From assembly GCA_020060235.1 (NCBI GenBank), contig JAGVAO010000061.1:1-64000 (forward strand): DNA of 64,000 nt. Reading direction: 5' to 3'. Shown piece by piece: positions 47,960 through 57,299 of the stretch. The translations under genes and the position numbers were made by a program. The DNA comes from Anaerolineales bacterium (GTDB taxonomy: Bacteria > Chloroflexota > Anaerolineae > Anaerolineales > Villigracilaceae). The notes beneath the pieces are model-generated. The model was not told where the DNA came from. It was given only the letters and a program-made list of their open reading frames with translations, and ran no database searches. Numbering within the stretch: the stretch's first letter is position 1; each line of letters opens with the position of its first letter.

Positions 47960-49471
47960 ATGATTGACTTAACCCAATATGAAATCTGGTTTGTAACCGG
48001 CAGCCAACACCTGTACGGCCCCAGGACGCTGGAACAGGTGGCCGCCAACTCGCGCGAAGTCGCAGCGGCGCTGGACGCATCGGCAGAAATGCCGGTCAAC
48101 GTGGTTTTCAAACCGGTTGTTACCACACCGGAGGCTATCCGGGAATTGTGCCTGGCGGCCAACTCGGCCAAAAACTGCATCGGCCTCATCACCTGGATGC
48201 ACACCTTCTCGCCCGCCAAGATGTGGATTTCCGGCCTGTCCCTGCTCAAAAAGCCGTTTGCCCACTTGCACACCCAGTACAACCGTGAAATCCCCTGGGC
48301 CGACATCGATATGGACTTCATGAACCTGAACCAGGCCGCGCACGGCGACCGCGAGTTCGGATTCATCGGTTCGCGCCTGCGCCTCGAGCGCAAGGTCGTC
48401 GTCGGTCACTGGCAGGATGCCGAAGTCCAGCGCGAACTGGGCGTTTGGGCGCGGGCCGCCGCCGCCTGGGCCGACTGGCAGGGCGCAAAGGTCGCCCGCT
48501 TCGGCGATAACATGCGCGATGTGGCCGTCACCGAGGGCGATAAAGTCCAGGCCCAAATCCAGTTCGGGTATAGCGTCTACGGCTACGGCGTGGGCGACCT
48601 GGCCAACGCCGTCAACGAAGCCTCCGAAACAGAAATCCAGCAGACGATGCAGGCCTATCTCGACGAGTACGAGGTTGCCCCGGTCCTACGTCCCGGCGGT
48701 GAGCGCAATACTTCCCTGCGGGAAGGCGCGCGCATCGAGGTCGGGATGCGCAACTTCCTGACGGCGGGCAACTTCAAGGCCTTCACCACCACCTTCGAAG
48801 ATTTGCACGGGCTGGCGCAGCTGCCCGGCCTGGCCGTCCAGCGATTGATGCGCGACGGCTACGGATTCGGCGCGGAAGGCGACTGGAAAACCTCGGCCCT
48901 CGTCCGCGCGATGAAGGTCATGGCGTCCGGGCTGGAAGGCGGCGTCTCGTTCATGGAAGATTACACCTACCACTTCAGCGCGAGCGGGGACAAAGTTCTC
49001 GGCGCGCACATGCTCGAAATCTGCCAGTCGATTGCCAAATCCGGCGCGAAGCCCAAACTGGACATCCTGCCGCTCTCGATTGGCGGCAAAGCCGACCCGG
49101 TGCGTCTCATCTTCGACGCCAACACCGGCCCGGCCATCGGCGCGTCCATCATGGACATGGGCCAGCGCTTCCGCATGGTTGCCAACGTGGTCGATGTCGT
49201 CCCGACCGACGAACCGCTGCCCAAACTGCCGGTCGCCCGCGCCCTGTGGCTGCCGCGCCCAAACCTGAAAACCGCCGCCGCTGCCTGGATTTTCGCCGGC
49301 GGCGCGCACCACACCAGTTTCAGTTATGTCGTAACCGCCGAGCACCTGCGCGATTTTGCTTCGATGGCCGGAATTGAATTCCTGCTCATCGACGAGAAGA
49401 CCGAAATCGAGGCATTCAAGGACAAACTGCGCTGGAACGACCTGTATTTCCACTTCAGCAAAGGGCTATAG
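47960..49471 (+). CDS. araA: L-arabinose isomerase
   Basis: [95 protein letters not shown]. Confidence 0.97.
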   Translation: MIDLTQYEIWFVTGSQHLYGPRTLEQVAANSREVAAALDASAEMPVNVVFKPVVTTPEAIRELCLAANSAKNCIGLITWMHTFSPAKMWISGLSLLKKPFAHLHTQYNREIPWADIDMDFMNLNQAAHGDREFGFIGSRLRLERKVVVGHWQDAEVQRELGVWARAAAAWADWQGAKVARFGDNMRDVAVTEGDKVQAQIQFGYSVYGYGVGDLANAVNEASETEIQQTMQAYLDEYEVAPVLRPGGERNTSLREGARIEVGMRNFLTAGNFKAFTTTFEDLHGLAQLPGLAVQRLMRDGYGFGAEGDWKTSALVRAMKVMASGLEGGVSFMEDYTYHFSASGDKVLGAHMLEICQSIAKSGAKPKLDILPLSIGGKADPVRLIFDANTGPAIGASIMDMGQRFRMVANVVDVVPTDEPLPKLPVARALWLPRPNLKTAAAAWIFAGGAHHTSFSYVVTAEHLRDFASMAGIEFLLIDEKTEIEAFKDKLRWNDLYFHFSKGL

Positions 49472-49482
49472 TGAGCCTCACA

Positions 49483-49520
49483 AAAAGCGGGATGATGGCA
49501 ATCGCCACCATCCCGCTTTT
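49483..49520 (+). terminator. Terminator aaaagcgggatgatgg...ccaccatcccgctttt
   Basis: Long inverted repeat and T-rich tail after araA. Confidence 0.8.
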
Positions 49521-49533
49521 ATTTTGTAATTGC

Positions 49534-49914
49534 TCAGGCCTCATACTCCCCGGCGTCTTCATCCACTTCCATCACCGGTTCATCGGCAGGTTTGCGGTCG
49601 AGCATTTGCATTTGCAAGGCCACAACCTTGGTGAAGTATTTGGTTTCACCTTTTTCGTCATATTTATCGGTCTTCAATCGGCCCTCTATGTACACCAGAG
49701 AACCTTTGTGCAAGTACTTCTCGCAAATCTCGCCCAGCCCGCCCCAGGCCTCGATGTTGACCCATTCGGTATATTCCTTGGTCTCACCGGCGGTCTTCCA
49801 ACGCTGGGTCACTGCCAGGCTAAAAGTTGTCACCTTCTTGCCCGTTGGCGTGTAGCGGCTCTCAGGGTCTTTACCCAGGTAGCCCATCAATTGAACGCGA
49901 TTAAGTGCTGGCAT
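49534..49914 (-). CDS. ssb: Single-stranded DNA-binding protein
   Basis: MPALNRVQLMGYLGKDPESRYTPTGKKVTTFSLAVTQRW, KYLHKGSLVYIEGRLKTDKY. Confidence 0.95.
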   Translation of the reverse strand: MPALNRVQLMGYLGKDPESRYTPTGKKVTTFSLAVTQRWKTAGETKEYTEWVNIEAWGGLGEICEKYLHKGSLVYIEGRLKTDKYDEKGETKYFTKVVALQMQMLDRKPADEPVMEVDEDAGEYEA

Positions 49915-50069
49915 GGCTTCCTCCCGAACGAAAAAGAATTTGTACCCGTTTCGGGTAAAATCGTGCTTTTTCTCAGGGCAGGAACGCACAACTTTCACCC
50001 GCAGGCATTATATAAATAGTGTAGGGAGAAAGAAGAAAATGTCAAGCACTTTTTTTCACAACTCTTCCA

Positions 50070-50966
50070 CTATCCCAGTGCCAGGCGTTCCACCAACCCG
50101 GTCACCCCGGCCTCATCGCAGGGACAGGACTCCACCCGGTGCAATTCCCAATGCTCGACATGGGTCAGGGAATCTCCCGGCGCAAGCAGGCTGACAGGCC
50201 CCAGGGTTTCCAATTCAATGAATTGCTGGTTGCAATAACACTCGCTCGAACTGCCAAAATCATAATAATGGGCGCCGGGCCGGTATGCGGCGCGCTTGAC
50301 AAACAAGACACCCTGGTTCCAATAAGCCAGCCAGCCGCGCGGATTTGGGAAGCCAACTTTGAAAGGCGATTTCAGGTTGGCAGAAAGCAAAATGTGCCGC
50401 CGCTCCCAGGCCAGGTTGGGGTCCGACATATCCGTATAGGGCCAAATCGCAAGGCTGCGATTTGGCAGCAGGCCGGTTTCCTCGTCCGCCTGCGGCAGGA
50501 TGGCCATCCCCCCGGTCTTGAGTTGGGTAATCGCCCAGGGAGCGCACTCGACCGGCCACAATCCGCGGTTGGTCAGCGTATGGGTGACAACCAGGCGTGG
50601 TGCGCCCGCTTCCAATTCGATTCGGATAATTTTCTCGATGCCCGTCTCAGTCTCAAGCGCTTGGCGTACGACAAGCCCCCCCGGCAGCGGCTCGATTTCG
50701 ACCTGGGCATCATCCACCACATACGTGCGCGGCATATGCTCCGGCGCATGCCACAAGCGGTGCCCGCCAATAAAATGATAGAGCCTGCCATCGGGGCGCT
50801 CAGCCACCGCGTCAGGATGCTCGGCAAACAAATTCTCCCCGCCCTCGAAACGCAACGAAAGGATGCGCGGCCCGACAGAACAAGTCACCAGCAGTTCGAC
50901 CTGCTCATTTGCCAGCCTGGCACAATCGTAGCCAGCATAGTTCACAAAATCGTGTTTTGCATTCAT
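50070..50966 (-). CDS. DUF4380-like (aldose-epimerase/galactose-mutarotase-like fold) protein
   Basis: VGPRILSLRFEGGENLFAEHPD, GGHRLWHAPEHMPRTYVVDDAQVEIEPLPGG, APWAITQLKTGGMAILPQ. Confidence 0.65.
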   Translation of the reverse strand: MNAKHDFVNYAGYDCARLANEQVELLVTCSVGPRILSLRFEGGENLFAEHPDAVAERPDGRLYHFIGGHRLWHAPEHMPRTYVVDDAQVEIEPLPGGLVVRQALETETGIEKIIRIELEAGAPRLVVTHTLTNRGLWPVECAPWAITQLKTGGMAILPQADEETGLLPNRSLAIWPYTDMSDPNLAWERRHILLSANLKSPFKVGFPNPRGWLAYWNQGVLFVKRAAYRPGAHYYDFGSSSECYCNQQFIELETLGPVSLLAPGDSLTHVEHWELHRVESCPCDEAGVTGLVERLALG

Positions 50967-51027
50967 AATCCTCCAAAAAAATTATTCCAGCCAGGTTTTT
51001 GAAAGCAACGCCGCCATATTCGCCACT

Positions 51028-51075
51028 GGTATCGTTGCCGTTATCGCTAACGAAGTATTGTAACAAAGGTATAAT
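51028..51075. promoter_or_regulatory. Second LacI-type operator/promoter region, homologous to 42570-42632
   Basis: GGTATCGTTGCCGTTATCGCTAACG followed by TAACAAAGGTATAATA, matching the other lacI upstream region. Confidence 0.75.
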
Positions 51076-51112
51076 AAAAATTACAAGACAAAACCGCCCC
51101 CAGGAATCGATT

Positions 51113-52135
51113 ATGGCGAAACAACACATCCACAAAGTGACAATCAAAGACGTTGCCCGCGTGTGCAACGTTTCAACCCAGACCATCTCACGGGTCATCA
51201 ACAAACGGTCCGACGTCTCCCCCGAAACCCGCCAACTGGTCGAAAAAGCCGTCGCCGAAATGGGCTACCGCCCCTCCGCCCTGGCGCGCAGCCTGGTGCA
51301 GCAGCGCAGTTACACCCTGGGCGTCATCCTGGCCGGGCTGAAATATGTAGGTATTTCACAAACCCTGAACGGCATTAATGAACGCTGCGAATCCTCGCAA
51401 TATGCCCTGTTCATTAAAGAATTGCCGCGCTTCGATACGCCCGATATTGTGCCGGTCATCGAGGCGCTCATGGAACGGCATGTTGAAGGCATCATCTTCG
51501 CCGCGCCTGAAATCAACGAAAACGTAAAACTTGTCCAGTCACAACTGCCCTCCTTTTGCCCGCCCATCGTCTTCCTAAAAAGCAGCCCCAATCCCAACTA
51601 CACCAGCATCACCGTCGATAACTACGGCGGCGCGCGCAAAGCCGTCGAACACCTGCTCGCCAGCGGCAGGAAACATATCGGCCTGGTCAGCGGCCCGCCA
51701 GAATCGCTCGAAGCCCGCCAGCGTAAACAAGGCTGGCAAGATGCGCTCAAAGACGCCAGCCTGCCCGCCAGCCCCGAAAAACAGGCAATCGGCAACTGGT
51801 CTTCGGCCAGCGGCGCATCGGCCTTCGCAGAACTCGTTCAAAAATACCCGGCCATGAACGCGGCCTTCATCAGCAACGACCAGATGGCCCTCGGCGCGCT
51901 GCACTACTGCCACGCCAACAGCACCCGCGTACCTGAAGACATCGCCATTGTCGGCTTTGACAACCTGGCCGAATCGGCTTACTTTCACCCCTCCCTGACC
52001 ACCGTCATCAACCCCCTGCGCGAACTGGGCATCCTGGCAGTCGAAACCCTGCTGGCCCAAATCAACGGCGAGGCCCAGCCGGGGCGTGTCATTTCCCTGC
52101 CGACCGAATTGCTGGTACGCGCCAGCGCGCCCTGA
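51113..52135 (+). CDS. LacI family transcriptional regulator, close paralog of 41519-42541
   Basis: MAKQHIHKVTIKDVARVCNVSTQTISRVINKRSDVSPETR; nearly colinear with the first LacI. Confidence 0.95.
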   Translation: MAKQHIHKVTIKDVARVCNVSTQTISRVINKRSDVSPETRQLVEKAVAEMGYRPSALARSLVQQRSYTLGVILAGLKYVGISQTLNGINERCESSQYALFIKELPRFDTPDIVPVIEALMERHVEGIIFAAPEINENVKLVQSQLPSFCPPIVFLKSSPNPNYTSITVDNYGGARKAVEHLLASGRKHIGLVSGPPESLEARQRKQGWQDALKDASLPASPEKQAIGNWSSASGASAFAELVQKYPAMNAAFISNDQMALGALHYCHANSTRVPEDIAIVGFDNLAESAYFHPSLTTVINPLRELGILAVETLLAQINGEAQPGRVISLPTELLVRASAP

Positions 52136-52138
52136 CCG

Positions 52139-53176
52139 ATGCAAAAAAAACTTCTCTCCCTGCTGCGCCTGGGGATAGCGCTAAGCCTGCTCAGCGGCTG
52201 CGGCCTTTACCCCGCCTCCCGGCCTGATACTGCCCCGCAGCCTGCTCCCACAACGCCCTCCCCCGAAATTGCTCCCACTTCGACGCTTGGGCCTACATCC
52301 ACGCCCGCCGCCACGCCGACCAACACCCCGACAGCGACTCCAACCGAAATGCCCCGCCCACGCCGTGTGCTGATACTCAGCATCGACGGCCTGCGCCCCG
52401 ACGCCATTTTTATGGCCCCCATGCCCAACCTGCTGGCGCTGATGGAATCTGGCGCTTATTCGCTCAACGCCCAGGCGGTTTTCCCCAGCGCAACCCTTCC
52501 CAACCACGCCTCCATGCTCACCGGTCAATGCCCGGCCAAACACGGCGTTAATTGGAACGATTACATCCCCATGATGGGCTATGCCGAAGGTCAATCGCTC
52601 TTCAGCCTGGCAAAAGACGCCAAACTGCGCACCATTATGGTTGTGGGCAAAGAAAAACTGCGCCAGGTGACTCCCCCTGAGACGACAGACGTGTACCGCT
52701 ACATTCCCGACCGCGACCTGGTCATCGCCGCCGAAATCATCCCCGAACTGCAAAAAGGCTTTGACCTGGCTTTCATCCACTTCCCGACCACCGACTGGAT
52801 GGGGCATCTTTACGGCTGGCTTTCCCCAGAGCAATTCAGCGTCCTGCGCCGCGCCGACGAAGCCCTCGGCAATATCCTGGCCGCCCTTGAAGAATCCGGC
52901 CTGCGTAAAGACACCCTGCTCATCATCTCAGCCGACCATGGCGGGCGTGAGCGCTCGCACGGTTCGCGCCACCCTGAAGAGATGACCATTCCGTGGGTCA
53001 TTCATGGGCCGGGCATTACGCCAGGACAGTTGGGTGTGTCCATTCACACCACCGACACCGCCGCCACCGCAGCCTGGGCGCTCAACCTGTCCATCCCGCC
53101 GGAGTGGGACGGCTACCCCGCGCGCGAGGCCTTCGGTGCGCTGCCAGCCCCACGCACCGACCCGCGCTGTCCGTAG
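52139..53176 (+). CDS. Alkaline phosphatase / nucleotide pyrophosphatase superfamily lipoprotein
   Basis: LLSGCGLYPAS lipobox, LILSIDGLRPDAIFMAPMPNL, ATLPNHASMLTGQCPAKHGV, LIISADHGG. Confidence 0.9.
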   Translation: MQKKLLSLLRLGIALSLLSGCGLYPASRPDTAPQPAPTTPSPEIAPTSTLGPTSTPAATPTNTPTATPTEMPRPRRVLILSIDGLRPDAIFMAPMPNLLALMESGAYSLNAQAVFPSATLPNHASMLTGQCPAKHGVNWNDYIPMMGYAEGQSLFSLAKDAKLRTIMVVGKEKLRQVTPPETTDVYRYIPDRDLVIAAEIIPELQKGFDLAFIHFPTTDWMGHLYGWLSPEQFSVLRRADEALGNILAALEESGLRKDTLLIISADHGGRERSHGSRHPEEMTIPWVIHGPGITPGQLGVSIHTTDTAATAAWALNLSIPPEWDGYPAREAFGALPAPRTDPRCP

Positions 53177-53196
53177 AAAGAGCAGGATGAACTACC

Positions 53197-54636
53197 TCAA
53201 CGGGCATCGACCAGGTATAACTCCAAAAAACCGACACGCTGGAGCCAGGTAAGGCTCTCCATATCGAAGAGATTCAATTCCAACCGCTTTTGGGCAATAA
53301 CCTGCTCAACGGTCTGCTCATAGTAGGTTGATGTCAATATAAAGGCCCGCTGAAAATCTTCACGAATGTGCCAGGCTGAATCGTCCACGCCTTCACGGTG
53401 CAGGTAATACCAGAGCGTCGTATCGTTTGGATAGCCAGCCAAGACCATATCGCCAGGCTGGATTGCGCGCGCTATATCATGAGCGATGACTTCAACATTG
53501 CTTAATTTGTTCCAACTGGCGGGGATTTCAGGAACGGAAACCAGGGCCATAAATGCCAGCAGGCCTATGGACAGGAAAACCAGCCCTTTACTGGCATTAA
53601 ACTTCATCCCCTTGAGGAGCCAATCAGTCAACCCGAGCCAGCCTGAGGCAGCCCAGAGCATGCCCAGGGGCAACAGGAAAGAGAAGAAACGGTCAAAAAT
53701 TTGCGGGTGGCGGAGAAGAACGTAAAGGGTAATCCACAACACAATCGGAACGGCAAAATGGAAACGGGCGCCAGCGTTCCGCGCCGAAAAGACCAGGGAC
53801 AGCGCAATGCCGAGGATGAGCAAAAAGCCTAAGACTGGCAGCATTTCCCGATTCCAAAATTCCCAGATTTGAGAAAGTTGACGCAGGAGAATTTTTGAAA
53901 AATAAGCATCAGGCTCAACCGGCTGGATAAAACTGTTGGCAAATAATTTCCGCCAGCCGGTGACAAGCAATACCGGGGTATAGAATGCCAGGGTCAAGAG
54001 ACCCGCCACAAAACCAGAAGAAAGCCAATGCAAGTAAGGCGAAAATCTTCTCTCGCCGCGCATCCAGGTTTCGCCCAGGGCCCAGAGATAAATTCCGCCC
54101 GCAGGCAGGGCCATGGTCGGCACCGAGAGGAATCCCAGCGCAATACTTATCGAAAGCCCAAGCCAATCATGCCACCTGCCCTTTTCGATTGCAGACCAGG
54201 CAAACAAGAAGCCAGACAGGGTGAACAGGCTCACCAGGCTATAGCCGCGCGCGCCAGTATCGTAATGAATAATTGCTGGCAAGCCGGCCACCAATGTAGC
54301 GGCAAGCAAAGCGACATTGGTGTTGTACAAACGCCTGCCCAGCCCATAGACCAGGGGAATGGCCGCCAACCCGGTCAGGGCCGCGGGCAAGCGCAACATC
54401 CAGGGGTGATTGCCTAACAGGCCCGTGCTTATTTTGATAAGCAAAGTATTGAATATGTGGTTATTGGGCAGGCTGTAATCTGATAGTATCCCCCACCAGT
54501 CCTGCCGGACAAAGGCCATGTAGGTGTAGGCTTCATCGTAAGTAACCGGCAAATTCAGTTTTTCTACGCGTAAAACCGCCCCCAGGAAAATAATACTAAT
54601 AAGCAGGCTGTTTTGTTCCAGAAACTTAAGTTTCAC
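53197..54636 (-). CDS. Glycosyltransferase family 39-like (ArnT/PMT) membrane protein
   Basis: LNLPVTYDEAYTYMAFVRQDWWGILSDYSLPNNHIFNTLLIKISTGLLGNHPWMLRLPAALTGLAAIPLVYGLGRRLY. Confidence 0.85.
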   Translation of the reverse strand: MKLKFLEQNSLLISIIFLGAVLRVEKLNLPVTYDEAYTYMAFVRQDWWGILSDYSLPNNHIFNTLLIKISTGLLGNHPWMLRLPAALTGLAAIPLVYGLGRRLYNTNVALLAATLVAGLPAIIHYDTGARGYSLVSLFTLSGFLFAWSAIEKGRWHDWLGLSISIALGFLSVPTMALPAGGIYLWALGETWMRGERRFSPYLHWLSSGFVAGLLTLAFYTPVLLVTGWRKLFANSFIQPVEPDAYFSKILLRQLSQIWEFWNREMLPVLGFLLILGIALSLVFSARNAGARFHFAVPIVLWITLYVLLRHPQIFDRFFSFLLPLGMLWAASGWLGLTDWLLKGMKFNASKGLVFLSIGLLAFMALVSVPEIPASWNKLSNVEVIAHDIARAIQPGDMVLAGYPNDTTLWYYLHREGVDDSAWHIREDFQRAFILTSTYYEQTVEQVIAQKRLELNLFDMESLTWLQRVGFLELYLVDAR

Positions 54637-55399
54637 GTTGGTTCATTTCCCAGATAATACGTAGGCCATCCAGCGTCAGCCAGGGGGCAATGTGGTCAAT
54701 GACCTCGGTTTCGCGGGCGACAACTTCCGCCAGCCCGCCGGTGGCAATCACTTTCATCTGCGGCCCCAGTTCTGCCCGGAAGCGCGCCACCATGCCCTCG
54801 ACCATGCTGACGTACCCGAACAGCAACCCCGACTGCATGGCATGGACGGTGTTGCGCCCGATGACGCTCGGCGGGCGCTGCAAGTCGATGCGCGGCAATT
54901 TGGCCGCCCGCTGGAACAAAGCCTCGGCAGCCAGGTTGACCCCGGCGGTAATTGCCCCTCCCAGATAGTCGCCTTCGGCGGTGACAGCGTTGAAGGTAGT
55001 GGCTGTGCCAAAATCGACCACGCAGGCCGGGCCGCCGTACAACTTCATCACCGCCGCCGCATCGCAGACGCGGTCCGCGCCAACCGCTTTGGGGTCTTCG
55101 TAACGAATGCGGATGCCGGTCTTGACGCCCGCATCGACCACCAGCGGGTCAGTTTTCAAGTATTCGTTGCAGGCCCGTGTCACGCGCCCGGTCAGGTTGG
55201 GCACGACCGAGGCGGTGGCAATACCGGTCAGGTCGGCGGGTTTGTGTCCGGCATGGGTCAGCAGGCCAAGCAGTTGCAAGCCATATTCATCTGGCATACG
55301 GGCATGGTCTGTCGCCAGCCGCCAGTGCCAGGCCAGCGTTTCACCCTCGTATAAACCGATGGTCAGGTTGGTGTTGCCGATGTCGATGGTCAGTAGCAT
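54626..55399 (-). CDS. coaX: Type III pantothenate kinase
   Basis: MLLTIDIGNTNLTIGLYEGE, GADRVCDAAAVMKLYGGPACVVDFGTATTFNAVTAEGDYLGGAITAGV. Confidence 0.95.
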   Translation of the reverse strand: MLLTIDIGNTNLTIGLYEGETLAWHWRLATDHARMPDEYGLQLLGLLTHAGHKPADLTGIATASVVPNLTGRVTRACNEYLKTDPLVVDAGVKTGIRIRYEDPKAVGADRVCDAAAVMKLYGGPACVVDFGTATTFNAVTAEGDYLGGAITAGVNLAAEALFQRAAKLPRIDLQRPPSVIGRNTVHAMQSGLLFGYVSMVEGMVARFRAELGPQMKVIATGGLAEVVARETEVIDHIAPWLTLDGLRIIWEMNQRET

Positions 55400-55413
55400 A
55401 ATGTCGTCCTCTG

Positions 55414-55441
55414 TAAGGGCGATTCGTGAATCGCCCCTACA
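55414..55441. repeat. Palindrome GTAAGGGCGATTCGTGAATCGCCCCTAC
   Basis: Inverted repeat between coaX and the HMT-MTHFR gene; arms match the 30467 element. Confidence 0.75.
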
Positions 55442-55445
55442 ATCA

Positions 55446-57287
55446 TTATTTCGATGCCTCGATAATCTCCGCCACCAAATCATAACGGTGGAATTGCGGC
55501 ATGATGTAAACACCCTGCCCCCATTCCTTGATTTGCTGGATTAATTCAATCGCAATTTTAACACCTTCGGCGGAGGCTGATTCTGCGGACTCTATCCGTT
55601 TCATGGTCGATTCGGGAATCACAATTCCTGGCACTTCGTTTTGCAGGAAGTTGGCATGGCGCACGCTGGCGAGGGGCAGGATGCCGACCAGCACCGGTTT
55701 GTCGAGCGGCGCGCCGGTCTCTTGGGCGAAACGCTGTAAAAATGCCCTGGCTTTTTCGGCGTCATAGATGGGCTGGGTCAGGAAGAAATCCGTTCCGGCT
55801 TTGAGTTTGCGTTTGAGATTTTTGATTTCGGTCTCAGGCTGGGGCGAACACAAATTGAGCGCGGAACCGGCAAAGAAGGAGGTCGGCTGGCCTATCGATG
55901 TGCCGGAATGGTCAACGCCAGCGTTGAATCCCTGCTTGATGAGTTTAATCAGGCCGGATGGAACCAGGTCATAATTATCGGCGGCTTCGGGGTAATCGCC
56001 TATCGAGGTCGGGTCGCCCATGACGACAAAGATGTTGCGAATGCCCAGGGCGTGCGCGGCCAGCAGGTCACCCTGCACGCGCAGCAGGTTGCGTCCGCGG
56101 GTTGGGAAGTGCAGGGTGGTTTCTATTTCCACTTTGCGCTGGACAGTGTTGCAAACCGCCCAGGCCGACATGCGCATACGCGCCATCGGGCTGTCGGCCA
56201 CGTCGATGACATCGGCTCCGGCTTCCTTGAGCAGCGAGGCAGCGGCCACCAGTTTTTGGGTTGCCAGCCCACGCGGCGGGTCCATTTCAACGGCGAAGAC
56301 AAACCGTCCGGATGCCAGTTTCTGCGCCAGTTCGGAGGGAACCTCGGCGGGTTCGGCATCGCCCGTCGAAACGGCGGACAGGCTGACGGGTTCGACCGTG
56401 ACCGCCGGGGCGGAATCCAGCGTATTTCGCATGGCGGCAATATGTTCGGGCGTTGTCCCGCAGCATCCGCCTATTACATTGGCCCCGGCTTTCCAAAACT
56501 CGAGCACGTAATCGCGGAAATATTCGGGCGCGGCGGCGTACATCACCCGCCCGCCAACGTGTTCGGGCCAGCCCGCGTTGGGCTTGACCCACAGGCGGGC
56601 TTCGGGGGCTGCGCGGCGCATTTCGCGCAGGATGCGGATGAGTTGGGCCGGCCCGCCGGAACAGTTGACGCCGATGACATCGGCCCCGGCTTCGGCCAGG
56701 GACTTTGCCACTTTGGCCGGGTCGTCGCCGAGCAGGGTGCGGTCGTCGCGGGTAAAAGTCATGGTGGCGACAACCGGCGTTTCGGGCAGTGTGGCTTTGG
56801 CGGCGGCGATGGCTTCGACGGTTTCGTACAGGTCGGTCATGGTTTCGATGACGATTAAATCGACCCCGGCCAGGGCTTGAATCTGTCCGGCGAAGGCTTC
56901 ACGGGCTTCGTTGGGCTGGACGCGCCCGTAAGGGGCCAGGCGCACGCCGAGCGGCCCGACATCGCCAGCAACAAGCACATCTTTGAACGAAGCATCCACC
57001 ACGCGGCGGGCAAGGGCAACAGCAGCGCGGTTGATTTCGGCGGTTTTTTCGTCCAGGCCATGTTTGTGTAGTTTGTAGCGGTTGGCGCCGAAAGTATTGG
57101 TCAGGATGATTTGCGCACCCGCTTCGATGTACTGACGGTGGACATCGGCGACTTTGGCCGGGTCGGTCAGGTTGAGTTCGTCGAAACAGTGGGTGTGCTC
57201 CACGCCGTGGGTGTGGAGGAGGGTACCCATCGCGCCGTCAGCGAGCAGGGGGGTGGGGGATTGGAGTAACTGTAAAAAGTTTGGCAT
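55446..57287 (-). CDS. Bifunctional homocysteine S-methyltransferase / methylenetetrahydrofolate reductase
   Basis: N-terminal DGAMGTLLHTHGV and GGCCGTTPEHIAAM; C-terminal FVFAVEMDPPRGL, MGDPTSIGDYPEA, FFLTQPIYD. Confidence 0.93.
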   Translation of the reverse strand: MPNFLQLLQSPTPLLADGAMGTLLHTHGVEHTHCFDELNLTDPAKVADVHRQYIEAGAQIILTNTFGANRYKLHKHGLDEKTAEINRAAVALARRVVDASFKDVLVAGDVGPLGVRLAPYGRVQPNEAREAFAGQIQALAGVDLIVIETMTDLYETVEAIAAAKATLPETPVVATMTFTRDDRTLLGDDPAKVAKSLAEAGADVIGVNCSGGPAQLIRILREMRRAAPEARLWVKPNAGWPEHVGGRVMYAAAPEYFRDYVLEFWKAGANVIGGCCGTTPEHIAAMRNTLDSAPAVTVEPVSLSAVSTGDAEPAEVPSELAQKLASGRFVFAVEMDPPRGLATQKLVAAASLLKEAGADVIDVADSPMARMRMSAWAVCNTVQRKVEIETTLHFPTRGRNLLRVQGDLLAAHALGIRNIFVVMGDPTSIGDYPEAADNYDLVPSGLIKLIKQGFNAGVDHSGTSIGQPTSFFAGSALNLCSPQPETEIKNLKRKLKAGTDFFLTQPIYDAEKARAFLQRFAQETGAPLDKPVLVGILPLASVRHANFLQNEVPGIVIPESTMKRIESAESASAEGVKIAIELIQQIKEWGQGVYIMPQFHRYDLVAEIIEASK

Positions 57288-57299
57288 TTTGTTTTCCTG

